DNA of 64,000 nt from Phycisphaerales bacterium (GCA_028279375.1 JANQNW010000012.1:1-64000); one strand, 5' to 3'. Shown: positions 53,634 through 61,588, counted from the first letter of the stretch. The notes: generated from the letters alone by a model not told the origin. A program made the numbers and translations.

Positions 53634-54917
53634 CTAGCGCCAGCGAGTCACATGCCAGGTCTTCTTGCCGCGCCGCAGGAGCGCAACACGACCATGCAGC
53701 AGGTCTGCAGAGGTCAGCCGTTTGTCAGCGCCCGCCTTCGCGCCGTTGACGCTGACCGAGCCGTTGCCCACGAACTCCTTGGCCTCGCGTCGGCTCTTCG
53801 CCAGGGGCGTGTCGGCCACGAGGTCGATGAGCGCGAGCCCCTCGCCTCCCAGTTCAGACTTCGCATGCTCGCTCGAGGAGACATTCGCGAAGACCTCATC
53901 GAGCGTCGCCTCGTCGAGATGCGCGACTTCGCCGCTGAAGAGCGCCTCGGAAGCGGCGCGCGCATCGTCGGCGGCCCTGTCGCCATGGAGCAGGCGCGTC
54001 ATGTGCTCGGCGAGCGCGCGATGCGCAGCGCGGGCGCCCGGATTCGATGTGTGCTCGGCGACGAGCGACTCCACCTCCTCCTGCGGCATCACACTGAAAA
54101 ACCGCAGGAATCGCTCCAGGTCCTCGTCATCCGTATTCAGCCAGAACTGATAAAAGGCGTAGGGCGACGTGCGCTCCGGCGTGAGCCAGATTGCGCCGCT
54201 CTCGGTCTTGCCGAACTTCCCGCCGTCGGACTTCGTCACCAGCGGCGCGGTGAGTCCGAAGACCTCCTCCTGCAGGACGCGCCGCGTGAGATCGACGCCG
54301 CCGACGATGTTGCCCCACTGGTCGGAGCCGCCGAGTTGAACGCTGACGCCCATCTCCCGGCGCAGGTGAAGAAAGTCATAGGACTGCAGGATCATGTAGC
54401 TGAACTCGGTGTAGCTGATGCCCTGTTCGCGCTCCTTGAGGCGATCACGCACCGAGTCCTTCTGAATCATCATGTTCACTGAGAAATGCTTGCCGACGTC
54501 GCGGAGCGTCTCGATGTAGCCCATGTCGCAGAGCCAGTCGGCGTTGTTGACGATGGTCGCCGCGGCCGGGCCGTCGAACTCGAGAAGGCGCTCGAAGATG
54601 ACGCGCTGGGCCTGGACGTTGGCCTCGACGACCTCGCGCGTCATGAGCTGGCGCTCGGCGGACTTGCCCGAAGGATCTCCGATGAGGCCGGTGCCGCCGC
54701 CCATGAGAACGACCGGAGCGTGGCCCGCCTTCTGGAGATGCATGAGGAGCTTGATCGGGATGAGGTTTCCGATGGTGAGCGAATCGGCCGTCGGATCGAA
54801 TCCGGCGTAGGCGCGTCGGACTTCGCCTCCTGGAGCGAGGTGGGCCCTGAGATTGTCCTCGTCCGTGGCCTGGTGGAAGAGGCCCCGCCACTGCAGCTCG
54901 TCCATGAAATGGCTCAT
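53634..54917 (-). CDS. tyrS: Tyrosyl-tRNA synthetase
   Basis: This 427-residue class I synthetase attaches tyrosine to tRNA(Tyr). It has the HIGH-type loop SLTIGNLIPI, a Tyr-binding QSYDFLHL and GGSDQWGNIVGG, the KMSKS-type KFGKTES segment and a C-terminal S4-like RNA-binding domain (about 355-425). The HIGH motif reads T-I-G-N, within normal variation. The length agrees with family members. The start at 54917 is an ATG immediately before the conserved N-terminus. Confidence 0.96.
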   Translation of the reverse strand: MSHFMDELQWRGLFHQATDEDNLRAHLAPGGEVRRAYAGFDPTADSLTIGNLIPIKLLMHLQKAGHAPVVLMGGGTGLIGDPSGKSAERQLMTREVVEANVQAQRVIFERLLEFDGPAAATIVNNADWLCDMGYIETLRDVGKHFSVNMMIQKDSVRDRLKEREQGISYTEFSYMILQSYDFLHLRREMGVSVQLGGSDQWGNIVGGVDLTRRVLQEEVFGLTAPLVTKSDGGKFGKTESGAIWLTPERTSPYAFYQFWLNTDDEDLERFLRFFSVMPQEEVESLVAEHTSNPGARAAHRALAEHMTRLLHGDRAADDARAASEALFSGEVAHLDEATLDEVFANVSSSEHAKSELGGEGLALIDLVADTPLAKSRREAKEFVGNGSVSVNGAKAGADKRLTSADLLHGRVALLRRGKKTWHVTRWR

Positions 54918-55228
54918 GCGCGGGAAGATAGCGGGAGGGGGCTCCGGAGGCGATCAGGTTGGCTCCAGCGATGCCAAATGGGGAGTCAGTTAAGCTGGGA
55001 TATCTGCGATCTGCTGGCAAAATTCGCCATCTGAGGAGCGCGTGACGCTGGGGTTTGCCTGACGCAAAAAGGCCTCAAAATCGGGAAAGTGGCCTTCCCT
55101 TGCCGCCATGGCTCGGGTACTTTTATGGCGGATTGTGTGATGTGGCGTCGGGAAACATGTACCGGTCCGCAACACCGGTGCGATCTCCCCTTCGGGAGAG
55201 GAAGAAGAGAAAAAGGAGAGTTTCCCAA
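54918..55228 (+). other. Divergent region and 5' leader of the secreted-protein array
   Basis: This 311-bp stretch lies between tyrS and the first array gene. It carries two short hairpins close to the first array gene: ACCGGT arms at 55162-55167 and 55175-55180, and TCTCCC/GGGAGA arms at 55185-55190 and 55195-55200 with a CTTC loop. They lie in the presumed 5' UTR, ending about 14 nt before the Shine-Dalgarno sequence at 55214-55218. No gene is seen. Confidence 0.55.
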
Positions 55229-56032
55229 ATGATCCGTAACCTTATTGCTGTGGCTGGAGCCGCGCTTGTTGCCGGCACTGCCTCGGCGGCCTTTATTGGC
55301 ATCGAGGTCCGTGAGGACAAGGACACGTCGGCTGGCGAAGCTATCGCCGACCCGACCGGTCGTGGTCTTCGCACCTTCAACATCTACGCCAAGTTCGACG
55401 AGCAGGTCGTTGCCGATGTGCAGGACCCCGCCTCGCAGAACACGGTTCTCTCCGTCGGTCAGCCCGACGACGTGACCAACTGGCGTATCAACCAGGACGA
55501 TGGCCGCAACCAGGGTGCTGATTTCTATCAGCAGCTTGCGTTCGGTGGCGATCTTCCGCCGAACCCGGCGCTCATCGCCGTGTTCCCGGACCTGGGCCTT
55601 GATTCCTACGTCGGTATTGGCAACAAGACTGCTGCGCCTGGTTCCGATTCCACCGCGGCTGACCCTGACTTCGGCTTCAGCCCGACGCAGGTCTTCGGTG
55701 GTTGGTTCAACTCTGGTGGTTCGAACTTCCAGGGTGGCGCCGACGCTTCCCGCTTCAACCCCGAGAAGGGCACCTGGGATGTCTTCATCGCTCAGGTCAC
55801 CATCCTCGGTCTCGATGCGGGTGTCGACTCCGGTGAGGGCAACCCCCTGAACGGCAACGCTGGCACCACTTGGTTCACCGATGTCTTCAAGGGTGAGATG
55901 ACCGTCTTCACCCAGACGCCGGGCGGCGGTGCGACTCCGAATCGCATCACGTTCGAGAAGATCCCCACTCCGGGTACGCTGGCTCTGTTCGGCGTTGCCG
56001 GTTTGGCTGCTGGGCGCCGACGCCGCGCCTAA
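55229..56032 (+). CDS. Secreted GWFNS-family protein, array member 1
   Basis: This 267-residue protein opens with a signal peptide (LIAVAGAALVAGTASA) and the family landmarks in order: REDKD, GLRTFNIYAKFDEQ, NTVLSVGQPDD, FYQQLAFGGDLPPNPALI, SYVGIGNKTAAPG, DPDFGFSP, VFGGWFNSGGSNFQG, FIAQVTILGLD and VFTQTPGGGA. It ends in a PEP-like sorting tail: PTPGTLALFGVAGLAAG then RRRRA. The body is beta-strand-like, Gly/Asp-rich and Lys-poor. AAGGAG precedes the ATG by 10 nt. Codon use is rich in GGT, CGT, GTT and GCT compared with neighbours, hinting at high expression. Molecular function is unknown; surface or matrix protein is my guess. Confidence 0.75.
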   Translation: MIRNLIAVAGAALVAGTASAAFIGIEVREDKDTSAGEAIADPTGRGLRTFNIYAKFDEQVVADVQDPASQNTVLSVGQPDDVTNWRINQDDGRNQGADFYQQLAFGGDLPPNPALIAVFPDLGLDSYVGIGNKTAAPGSDSTAADPDFGFSPTQVFGGWFNSGGSNFQGGADASRFNPEKGTWDVFIAQVTILGLDAGVDSGEGNPLNGNAGTTWFTDVFKGEMTVFTQTPGGGATPNRITFEKIPTPGTLALFGVAGLAAGRRRRA

Positions 56033-56122
56033 GGCCTTTGTGGGTCTAACAAGTACATGAGAGGTCGCCTCTCCGACCTCAAATCGATACTGCGACACCG
56101 GCGAGCAACAGCTCGCCGGTGT
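56015..56122 (+). repeat. Direct repeat copy A (108 bp)
   Basis: This 108-bp sequence, starting inside the last codons of array gene 1 and running through its 3' UTR to the end of the terminator stem, matches copy B at 57180-57287 with only two mismatches by my count. It contains the end of the RRRR sorting tail, a short alternative-hairpin element and the terminator. Confidence 0.9.
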
Positions 56123-56129
56123 TGTTTTT
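56095..56129 (+). terminator. Rho-independent terminator of array gene 1
   Basis: A perfect 12-bp stem (ACACCGGCGAGC at 56095-56106, GCTCGCCGGTGT at 56111-56122) with loop AACA is followed by TGTTTTT. Confidence 0.9.
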
Positions 56130-56390
56130 GGACGCGGAGATTCTGCGGGGATAGCAGGACTCGGGCGCAGACAAGAGTTGGAGGCGTCCGAATTCCTTGT
56201 CCTCGTGCGAGTTGTACTCCGCCGCGGTACGAACAGTCAGACAAGTCCGCTAGCCTTGAGGCAGGGAGCCAATTGTGTGTAGCGAGACTCGAATTCCGGT
56301 GCGGCATCATGACGCGCGCTAAGACTCGTGGGGCATGAACTTAGTCGTGAGCGGCTCAGACTGCCTACAAGGTCAAATGGAGGGAATCGA

Positions 56391-57197
56391 ATGCGTCCTT
56401 GTTCATACACCTGTTGTGTGGCGATCGTCGGAGTCCTCACTACTACGACGAGCAGGGGTGAGTTCGTTGGTTTCGACATTCTCGAGAATAAGGAGGTATC
56501 CGAGGCCGCCGCTTCCGCTGCGGATCCTGAGGGCGGTGGTCTGCGGGTATTTAACTTCTACGCCAGGTTTGACGGGGTGGGTGGCCCCGGTGTCTCCGGC
56601 TCCGGTCTCAACAAGGTGGTCTCTGTCGGCCAGATATCAGAGTTCTCATCGTTCGGAATAAACAAAGCTAGCGGCGCGAATAGCGAAGCCGTCTTCTTCC
56701 AGGAGGAACTCATTGGGTCGAACTACTCGCCGAATCCGGTGTTCTTCGAGATCTTCCCTGCCCTCGAGATCGACACATACGTAGGGCTTGGACTGAAGAC
56801 CTCGGATGCGAACTCCGACACCACGCAAGTTGATCCCGATTTCATGATGACCTCGGAGCGGGTCTTCGGCGGCTGGTTCAATAGCGGCGGTGACAACGGC
56901 CAGGCGGAAGCGCAGGTGGACGAACATGGATTCTCAGTGTTCATCGCACAAATCACGATTCTCGGCCTGGATCCACTCGTTGACCTTGGGTCGTTTGTAA
57001 GCAGGTCGCCGACGGAGACAGGCGGAGAGACGCTCTTCAGAAGTAACGTATTCGAAGGCGAGTTCATCATCTTCCCGCCGCAGGAAGGTGGAGGTCAACT
57101 AACAGAGCGCGTCCGATTCGAACAGATTCCTGCGACCAGCACGTTGGCAGTCCTCTCTGTCGCCGGTCTCGCTGCCGGTCGCCGACGCCGCGCCTAA
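56391..57197 (+). CDS. Secreted GWFNS-family protein, array member 2
   Basis: This 268-residue protein has the family landmarks LRVFNFYARFD, NKVVSVGQ, GGDNGQ after VFGGWFNS, and the RRRRA tail (LAVLSVAGLAAG). It belongs to the same subtype as array member 5, not member 1. Its signal peptide (SYTCCVAIVGVLTTTTSRG) is atypical, with cysteines in the hydrophobic region. Codon use is unlike its neighbours, with more A/T-ending codons such as AAT, AAA, ATA. The ATG at 56391 has GGAGGG 6 nt upstream. The gene is bracketed by the 108-bp direct repeats, and its C-terminus lies in copy B. It looks like an inserted or recombined member. Confidence 0.72.
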   Translation: MRPCSYTCCVAIVGVLTTTTSRGEFVGFDILENKEVSEAAASAADPEGGGLRVFNFYARFDGVGGPGVSGSGLNKVVSVGQISEFSSFGINKASGANSEAVFFQEELIGSNYSPNPVFFEIFPALEIDTYVGLGLKTSDANSDTTQVDPDFMMTSERVFGGWFNSGGDNGQAEAQVDEHGFSVFIAQITILGLDPLVDLGSFVSRSPTETGGETLFRSNVFEGEFIIFPPQEGGGQLTERVRFEQIPATSTLAVLSVAGLAAGRRRRA

Positions 57198-57287
57198 GGC
57201 CTCTGTGGTTCTAACAAGTACATGAGAGGTCGCCTCTCCGACCTCAAATCGATACTGCGACACCGGCGAGCAACAGCTCGCCGGTGT
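57180..57287 (+). repeat. Direct repeat copy B (108 bp)
   Basis: Second copy of the repeat at 56015-56122, 1165 bp downstream, covering the end of array gene 2 and its 3' UTR. It keeps the perfect 12-bp hairpin but ends in AGCTTTCGG instead of a long T-run, so termination may be weaker here. Confidence 0.9.
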
Positions 57288-57290
57288 AGC
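57260..57290 (+). terminator. Terminator-like hairpin of array gene 2 (weak T-tract)
   Basis: The same 12-bp hairpin as in copy A (57260-57271 and 57276-57287) is followed by AGCTTT. The stem is perfect but the U-run is short, so read-through into gene 3 is possible. Confidence 0.7.
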
Positions 57291-57344
57291 TTTCGGCAGG
57301 AAGCGGGAGTGTCTCTGCGCTCCATTCGATGCCTTAGATTCTGC

Positions 57345-57372
57345 TTGATCGTGGGGGAGTTCCCTTTACTCT
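57345..57372 (+). promoter_or_regulatory. Putative promoter of array gene 3
   Basis: TTGATC at 57345-57350 and TACTCT at 57367-57372 are separated by 16 nt. The same architecture with the same spacing occurs upstream of array gene 4. This resembles a sigma-70 promoter. TSS and activity are not known. Confidence 0.45.
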
Positions 57373-57411
57373 GAAGAGAGAGAGTCAGATCGGGGCTAGG
57401 GGAGAGAGTTC

Positions 57412-58233
57412 ATGCGAAGCATCACCGTGTCCATGTTCATCGTGAGCAGCGCTCTCGCTGCAACGGCGTCAGGCGCCTTTCTCGGGGTTCAGGTGCGCGA
57501 GGACAAGGATCTCGACCCGGCCGCGGCGGCGGCGGCCGATCCGACAGGACGGGGCCTGCGCGTGTTCAATCTCTATGCGAGCTTTGATGAGGCCGCAGTC
57601 CCGGACGTTCAGGATCCCGCGTCTGCGAACACGGTGCTCTCAGTCGGGCAGCCTGACGATGAAACGAATGTGCGGATCGACATCTGCGAGGGCAACTTCA
57701 ATCTGAGCGCCGAGTTCTATCAGCAGACCTCATTCGGTGGCGACCTGCCCCCGAACCCGGCGCTGATCGCTGTCTTCCCGGAGCTTGCACTCGACAGCTA
57801 CGTCGGCATCGGCAACAAGACCGCGGCGCCCGGCGCCGATTCGACCTCCACGGATCCGGACTTCGGCTTCACGCCGACTCGCGTCTTCGGTGGCTGGTTC
57901 AACTCGGGCGGGAGCAACTTCCAGGGCGCCGCTGGGCCTGAGAACTTCAATCCTGAGGACGGAACGTATGACGTCTTCATCGCTCAGTTCGCGATGCTCG
58001 AACTCGACCCGGGCGTTTCCTCCGGAGAAGACAACGGCCTGAATGGAGGACCGAGTACCCAGTGGTTCAGCGATATTCTCGATGGCGAGTTCACGGTCTT
58101 CACGCAGGCCGTCGGTGGCGGCGCGATCGCGCATCGAATCGACTTCGGGGACCTCTGTCCGAGTCCGGGGTCATCCACATGCATGATTCTTGCCGCCGGG
58201 TTGATGGGGCGTCGACGCCGGGTCTCTGGCTGA
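57412..58233 (+). CDS. Secreted GWFNS-family protein, array member 3
   Basis: This 273-residue protein is the same subtype as member 1: REDKDLDPA, GLRVFNLYASFDEA, DPASANTVLSVGQPDD, FGGDLPPNPALIAVFPE, SYVGIGNKTAAPG, VFGGWFNSGGSNFQG. The signal peptide is ITVSMFIVSSALAATASG. Its tail is degenerate: the hydrophobic stretch is CMILAAGLMG with RRRRVSG after an SPGSST segment, so sorting may differ. GGGGAGAGAG precedes the ATG. A promoter candidate lies 40 nt before the start. Confidence 0.75.
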   Translation: MRSITVSMFIVSSALAATASGAFLGVQVREDKDLDPAAAAAADPTGRGLRVFNLYASFDEAAVPDVQDPASANTVLSVGQPDDETNVRIDICEGNFNLSAEFYQQTSFGGDLPPNPALIAVFPELALDSYVGIGNKTAAPGADSTSTDPDFGFTPTRVFGGWFNSGGSNFQGAAGPENFNPEDGTYDVFIAQFAMLELDPGVSSGEDNGLNGGPSTQWFSDILDGEFTVFTQAVGGGAIAHRIDFGDLCPSPGSSTCMILAAGLMGRRRRVSG

Positions 58234-58290
58234 GGTGACTCGAACTCTTCCTCGAGAGGCCACTTCTTCGATCTCACATCGATACTGCGA

Positions 58291-58325
58291 CGCCGGCGAG
58301 CAAGAGCTCGCCGGTGGTGTTTTTG
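58291..58325 (+). terminator. Rho-independent terminator of array gene 3
   Basis: Stem arms CGCCGGCGAGC (58291-58301) and GCTCGCCGGTG (58306-58316, one G-U pair) with loop AAGA, followed by GTGTTTTT. The element upstream (TCGATACTGCGAC) is shared with the two repeats at genes 1 and 2. Confidence 0.88.
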
Positions 58326-58384
58326 AGATCGCTGCAAGCGCTACAGGGGGGTGCCAGGGGGGTGGCTGGGCGCTGAAAACCTCT

Positions 58385-58412
58385 TTGAGTTCGCTCGAGC
58401 GTGGTCTATTCT
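58385..58412 (+). promoter_or_regulatory. Putative promoter of array gene 4
   Basis: TTGAGT (58385-58390) and TATTCT (58407-58412) with a 16-nt spacer, matching the arrangement at 57345. The predicted transcript would begin about 45 nt before the gene 4 ATG. Confidence 0.5.
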
Positions 58413-58463
58413 GAACGTGGAAGAAAGACACGTTGCCTCTGCGAGGCTCGAGGAGATGTGACC

Positions 58464-59294
58464 ATGAGGCGTTACGGACCCGCCGCTTTTCTAGGGCTCG
58501 CGATCTCTGCAGGTCCTGTCTCCGCAGCCTTCCTCGGCATTGAGATGCGAGAGGACAAGGACCTCGATCCGGCGGCCGTGGCGGTTGCAGATCCCGAGGG
58601 CGTCGGACTTCGCGTCTTCAATATCTACGCCAAGTTCGATCAGCAGGTCGTGCCTGACACGTCGGATCCCGCCTCCGAGAACACGGTCCTCTCCGTCGGT
58701 CAACCGGACTCGGTGTCGCGAGTGCAGCTTCTTCAGAGCAAGCGGCCGGGATCCATCCAGCCGACCTTCTATCAGAACACTGCGTTCGGGGGGAATCTTC
58801 CTCCGAACGCGGCGCTCTTCCCCATCTTCCCTGAACTCGAGCTCGACACCTACGTCGGCCTCGGAAACAAGGTGCTTCCCGCGCCTCCGGACACAGACAC
58901 CACGGCGGTCGATCCGGACTTTGCGTTTACGGACACTGAGATCTTCGGCGGCTGGTTCAACTCCGGAGGATCGAACTTCCAGGGAGGCGCCGACGCCTCA
59001 CGTTTCAATGCCGAAAAGGGAACATGGGATGTGTTCCTTTTCCAGATCTCAGTTCTCGGACTCGTTGCGGCTGATCAATCGGGCGAGGGGAACCCGCTTA
59101 ACGGCAACGCGACGATGGACTGGTTCAACGGATTCCTGGCCGGAGAGATCACGGTCTTCACGCAGAAGCCGGGCGGCGGAGCGATCCCCAACACCGTCGA
59201 ATTCCACGTGCCACCTTCACCCTCCGCCGGCGCGGGCTTTCTCGTCGCGGCTCTTCTGTGGTCAGGACGACGCAGGTCCGGTTCTTGCGCATGA
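58464..59294 (+). CDS. Secreted GWFNS-family protein, array member 4
   Basis: This 276-residue protein belongs to the member 1/3 subtype: MREDKDLDPA, LRVFNIYAKFDQQ, DPASENTVLSVGQPDS, FGGNLPPNAALF, TYVGLGNKV, IFGGWFNSGGSNFQGGADASRFNAEKGTWDVF. The signal peptide is AAFLGLAISAGPVSA. The tail is unusual: after PPSPSAGAG a hydrophobic stretch leads to SGRRRSGSCA rather than a clean RRRR end, with a Cys near the C-terminus. The ATG at 58464 has AGGAG 8 nt upstream. Function unknown. Confidence 0.75.
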   Translation: MRRYGPAAFLGLAISAGPVSAAFLGIEMREDKDLDPAAVAVADPEGVGLRVFNIYAKFDQQVVPDTSDPASENTVLSVGQPDSVSRVQLLQSKRPGSIQPTFYQNTAFGGNLPPNAALFPIFPELELDTYVGLGNKVLPAPPDTDTTAVDPDFAFTDTEIFGGWFNSGGSNFQGGADASRFNAEKGTWDVFLFQISVLGLVAADQSGEGNPLNGNATMDWFNGFLAGEITVFTQKPGGGAIPNTVEFHVPPSPSAGAGFLVAALLWSGRRRSGSCA

Positions 59295-59648
59295 GCGTTA
59301 TCGAACTCGCCGCTCAGGATGTTCGGGTCGCACGGGTCAGTTTGGTTCGTCGGGCAACGCAGCCTGTCTGACTCAGGAACGCTTCAATAACAGCTGATTC
59401 TGACCAACTTCCGGACGTGGGGGGTGGACGCTTCTGCGCGGCGGGACCTTGCCCACGCCCGGTAAGGAGACGTCTGAGCCCCTCAGAATTGTCGAAAAAA
59501 GGCTTGGATTGGGGGTAGACGCGCCCGGAAGGTCATGTATGCTCTAGCGGTCGCACAGGGTTCCCTGCCGCAAGCAGGGAAAATGCATCCGTCTCATGCA
59601 CAGGGCACGGATGCGGTCAGAAATCTCAATGCAAGAGGAGAGTCAGGC
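59295..59648 (+). other. 354-bp region between array genes 4 and 5
   Basis: No gene is supported. There is no strong terminator after gene 4. Ahead of gene 5 a perfect 8-bp hairpin (TTCCCTGC/GCAGGGAA, 59561-59581) lies about 67 nt upstream of its ATG. A TATGCT at about 59538 could be the -10 of its promoter, but the -35 is weak (TAGACG at 16 nt). Confidence 0.4.
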
Positions 59649-60455
59649 ATGATTCGTATGCTGTCTGCCGGTATCGGCATCGCTCTGGTTGCGGGCTCCG
59701 CGTCCGCCGCGTTCGTTGGTATTGATATTCGTGAGGACAAGACGATCGATCCGATGGCCGAAATGACCGCCGATCCGGGTGGTCTGGGCCTTCGCGTCTT
59801 CAACTTCTACGCCTTGTTTGATGGTCCGGGTGAGATCGGCAACACGGGCAACGGCGTCAACAAGGTCCTGTCCGTCGGCCAGGACAGCTCCGCCGATTCG
59901 TTCGGCATCAACATGAGCGACGGCGCCAACGACGGCGCGAGCTTCTATCAGGAGCTCGGGTTTGCTGGCGACCTGCCCCCGAATCCGGCGCTCATCGGCG
60001 TGTTCCCGGAGATTGGACTCGACAGTTATGTCGGTCTCGGCAACAAGACCGCGGCGCCCGGCACGGATTCGACCGCCGTGGATCCGGACTTCAGCTTCAC
60101 TGCTGATCGCGTCTTCGGCGGCTGGTTCAACTCCGGCGGCGACAACGGTCAGAACGTCGCGTCCGAGCTCGACAGCAAGTTCGCTGTCTTCATTGGTCAG
60201 TTCACCACGCTCGGCCTGGACGACGGCGTTCAGCTTGGCAGCTTCCAGGGCGGCACACCCGCGGGTGGTGGTGAGGATGGCGACTTCACGTTCGCTTCGG
60301 ACATCTTCGACGGCGAGTTCAACGTCTTCACGCAGCAAGAAAATGGTGGCGCTCTCGTTCAGAAGATCACATTCGAGAAGATTCCGACGCCGAGTGCGCT
60401 CGCTGTGTTCGGTGTCGCGGGTCTTGCCGCGGGACGTCGTCGTCGCAGCGCCTGA
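59649..60455 (+). CDS. Secreted GWFNS-family protein, array member 5
   Basis: This 268-residue protein is of the member-2 subtype: IREDKTIDPM, LRVFNFYALFD, NKVLSVGQDS, SFYQELGFAGDLPPNPALIGVFPE, SYVGLGNKTAAPG, VFGGWFNSGGDNGQN. Signal peptide: LSAGIGIALVAGSASA. The tail is a clean PEP-like one: IPTPSALAVFGVAGLAAG then RRRRS. Codons are T-rich at position 3 like member 1 (GGT, CGT). The ATG at 59649 has GAGGAG 8 nt upstream. Likely the second strongly expressed member. Confidence 0.75.
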   Translation: MIRMLSAGIGIALVAGSASAAFVGIDIREDKTIDPMAEMTADPGGLGLRVFNFYALFDGPGEIGNTGNGVNKVLSVGQDSSADSFGINMSDGANDGASFYQELGFAGDLPPNPALIGVFPEIGLDSYVGLGNKTAAPGTDSTAVDPDFSFTADRVFGGWFNSGGDNGQNVASELDSKFAVFIGQFTTLGLDDGVQLGSFQGGTPAGGGEDGDFTFASDIFDGEFNVFTQQENGGALVQKITFEKIPTPSALAVFGVAGLAAGRRRRSA

Positions 60456-60523
60456 AGCAGCGTTGCACCCGATTACGGGCGACATAGTTCAATCAGATTC
60501 TGTTGAGTAATCTGCCGACTTTC

Positions 60524-60555
60524 ACCGGCGGGCCGCGACCGGCCCGCCGGTTTTT
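60524..60555 (+). terminator. Rho-independent terminator of array gene 5
   Basis: Perfect 11-bp stem (ACCGGCGGGCC at 60524-60534, GGCCCGCCGGT at 60541-60551), loop GCGACC, followed by TTTTT. Confidence 0.9.
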
Positions 60556-60787
60556 CCATGCGCGCAGCGCGCACATAAGTTATCGAGACCTTCCAAAAAC
60601 TACTACAAATACAGTGGTTTTGATCTGGACGGACGTGTCCCTCGTGGTAATCTCCATATGCACAGTTACGTGGCGCATTCATATTCTCAAGTATGCGTCA
60701 GCACAGGGAGTTATGTTGATCCGATAGTGGCGTCCGGTCGTCCCGCACATGACGACATGCGACGCGCCAGGGAGAGGAGTCAAAGAG
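60556..60787 (+). other. 232-bp region upstream of array gene 6
   Basis: A/T-richer intergenic DNA between the terminator and gene 6, containing its ribosome binding site (AGGAG at 60775-60779) and presumably its promoter. I could not pick a convincing -35/-10 pair. No gene seen. Confidence 0.4.
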
Positions 60788-61588
60788 ATGATTCGTACGC
60801 TTTCGGCGGCAGTTGTTGTCGCAGCGGCAAGCTCTGCCGCATCCGCCGCGCTTGTGGGCATTGAGCTCCGCACCGACGCGGCCTGGGACACCGCGGCCAC
60901 CACGGCCATCAATGATCTGAATCCGGGAGACATCGGCGACTACACCGTCGTGCGCATGTACGCCGTATTCGATGACAACACGGCTGACGACGTCGTGCTG
61001 AGCGCCGGCCACGCCTCCGCCGGCGGCGCCGACCTCGGGTTCGGTCTCCAGAACTCGAGCGCTTACTTCTACCAGGACCCGTTCAGCGGCAATACGTCGC
61101 CGAACTCAGGTCTCTTCGGCGCCGGCGGCTTCGCGCCCAGCGCCGAATGGGACACCTTCGTCAGCATCGGGCGCACCTCGCAGTCACCGGCTGTGAATCC
61201 CGACACGACGTCGACGGACCCGTCCTTCGCGTTCCTTTCGGAGCAGGGCGGCAGCCCCGCGGGCAATCAGCGATTCGTCCAGGGCGGCTGGTTCAACAGC
61301 AACCCGGCCAACATCCAGGGTTCTCCGCTGCTCAATGGCGGCACCGGACTGTATGAGACATTCCTGACGCAGCTGACGATCCGCGACTTTGGTGGATCCG
61401 TTATTGGCGGTCTGATGCTCGGCACGACCCTCGAGAACAACGTCATCGAGGGTGAGCTGACGATCTTCACCGACAGCGACGGCGGCGCCACGCCGACGAC
61501 GCTGAACTTCGTGCAGGTGCCCACGCCGGGCGCCGCTGGCCTTCTCGGCATCGCCGGCCTCGCTGCGGCGCGCCGTCGCAGAGGCTAA
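60788..61588 (+). CDS. Secreted GWFNS-family protein, divergent array member 6
   Basis: This 266-residue protein is the most diverged member. The signal peptide (LSAAVVVAAASSAASA) and the opening ALVGIELRTD keep the pattern. The central core reads FVQGGWFNSNPANIQG, and the later strand LTIFTDSDGGATPTTLNF matches VFTQxxGGGA in the others. Key features such as REDK, GGDLPPNPALI and GNKTAAPG are only partly kept (RTD, SPNSGLFG, SIGRTS). The sorting tail is PTPGAAGLLGIAGLAAA then RRRRG. The ATG at 60788 has AGGAG 8 nt upstream. Confidence 0.72.
   Translation: MIRTLSAAVVVAAASSAASAALVGIELRTDAAWDTAATTAINDLNPGDIGDYTVVRMYAVFDDNTADDVVLSAGHASAGGADLGFGLQNSSAYFYQDPFSGNTSPNSGLFGAGGFAPSAEWDTFVSIGRTSQSPAVNPDTTSTDPSFAFLSEQGGSPAGNQRFVQGGWFNSNPANIQGSPLLNGGTGLYETFLTQLTIRDFGGSVIGGLMLGTTLENNVIEGELTIFTDSDGGATPTTLNFVQVPTPGAAGLLGIAGLAAARRRRG

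Noticed and set aside
56015..57287. The 108-bp repeats as a CRISPR array or insertion sequence ends
   Set aside because: Only two copies 1.2 kb apart, direct not inverted, and they contain coding end plus terminator; no transposase or spacer structure.
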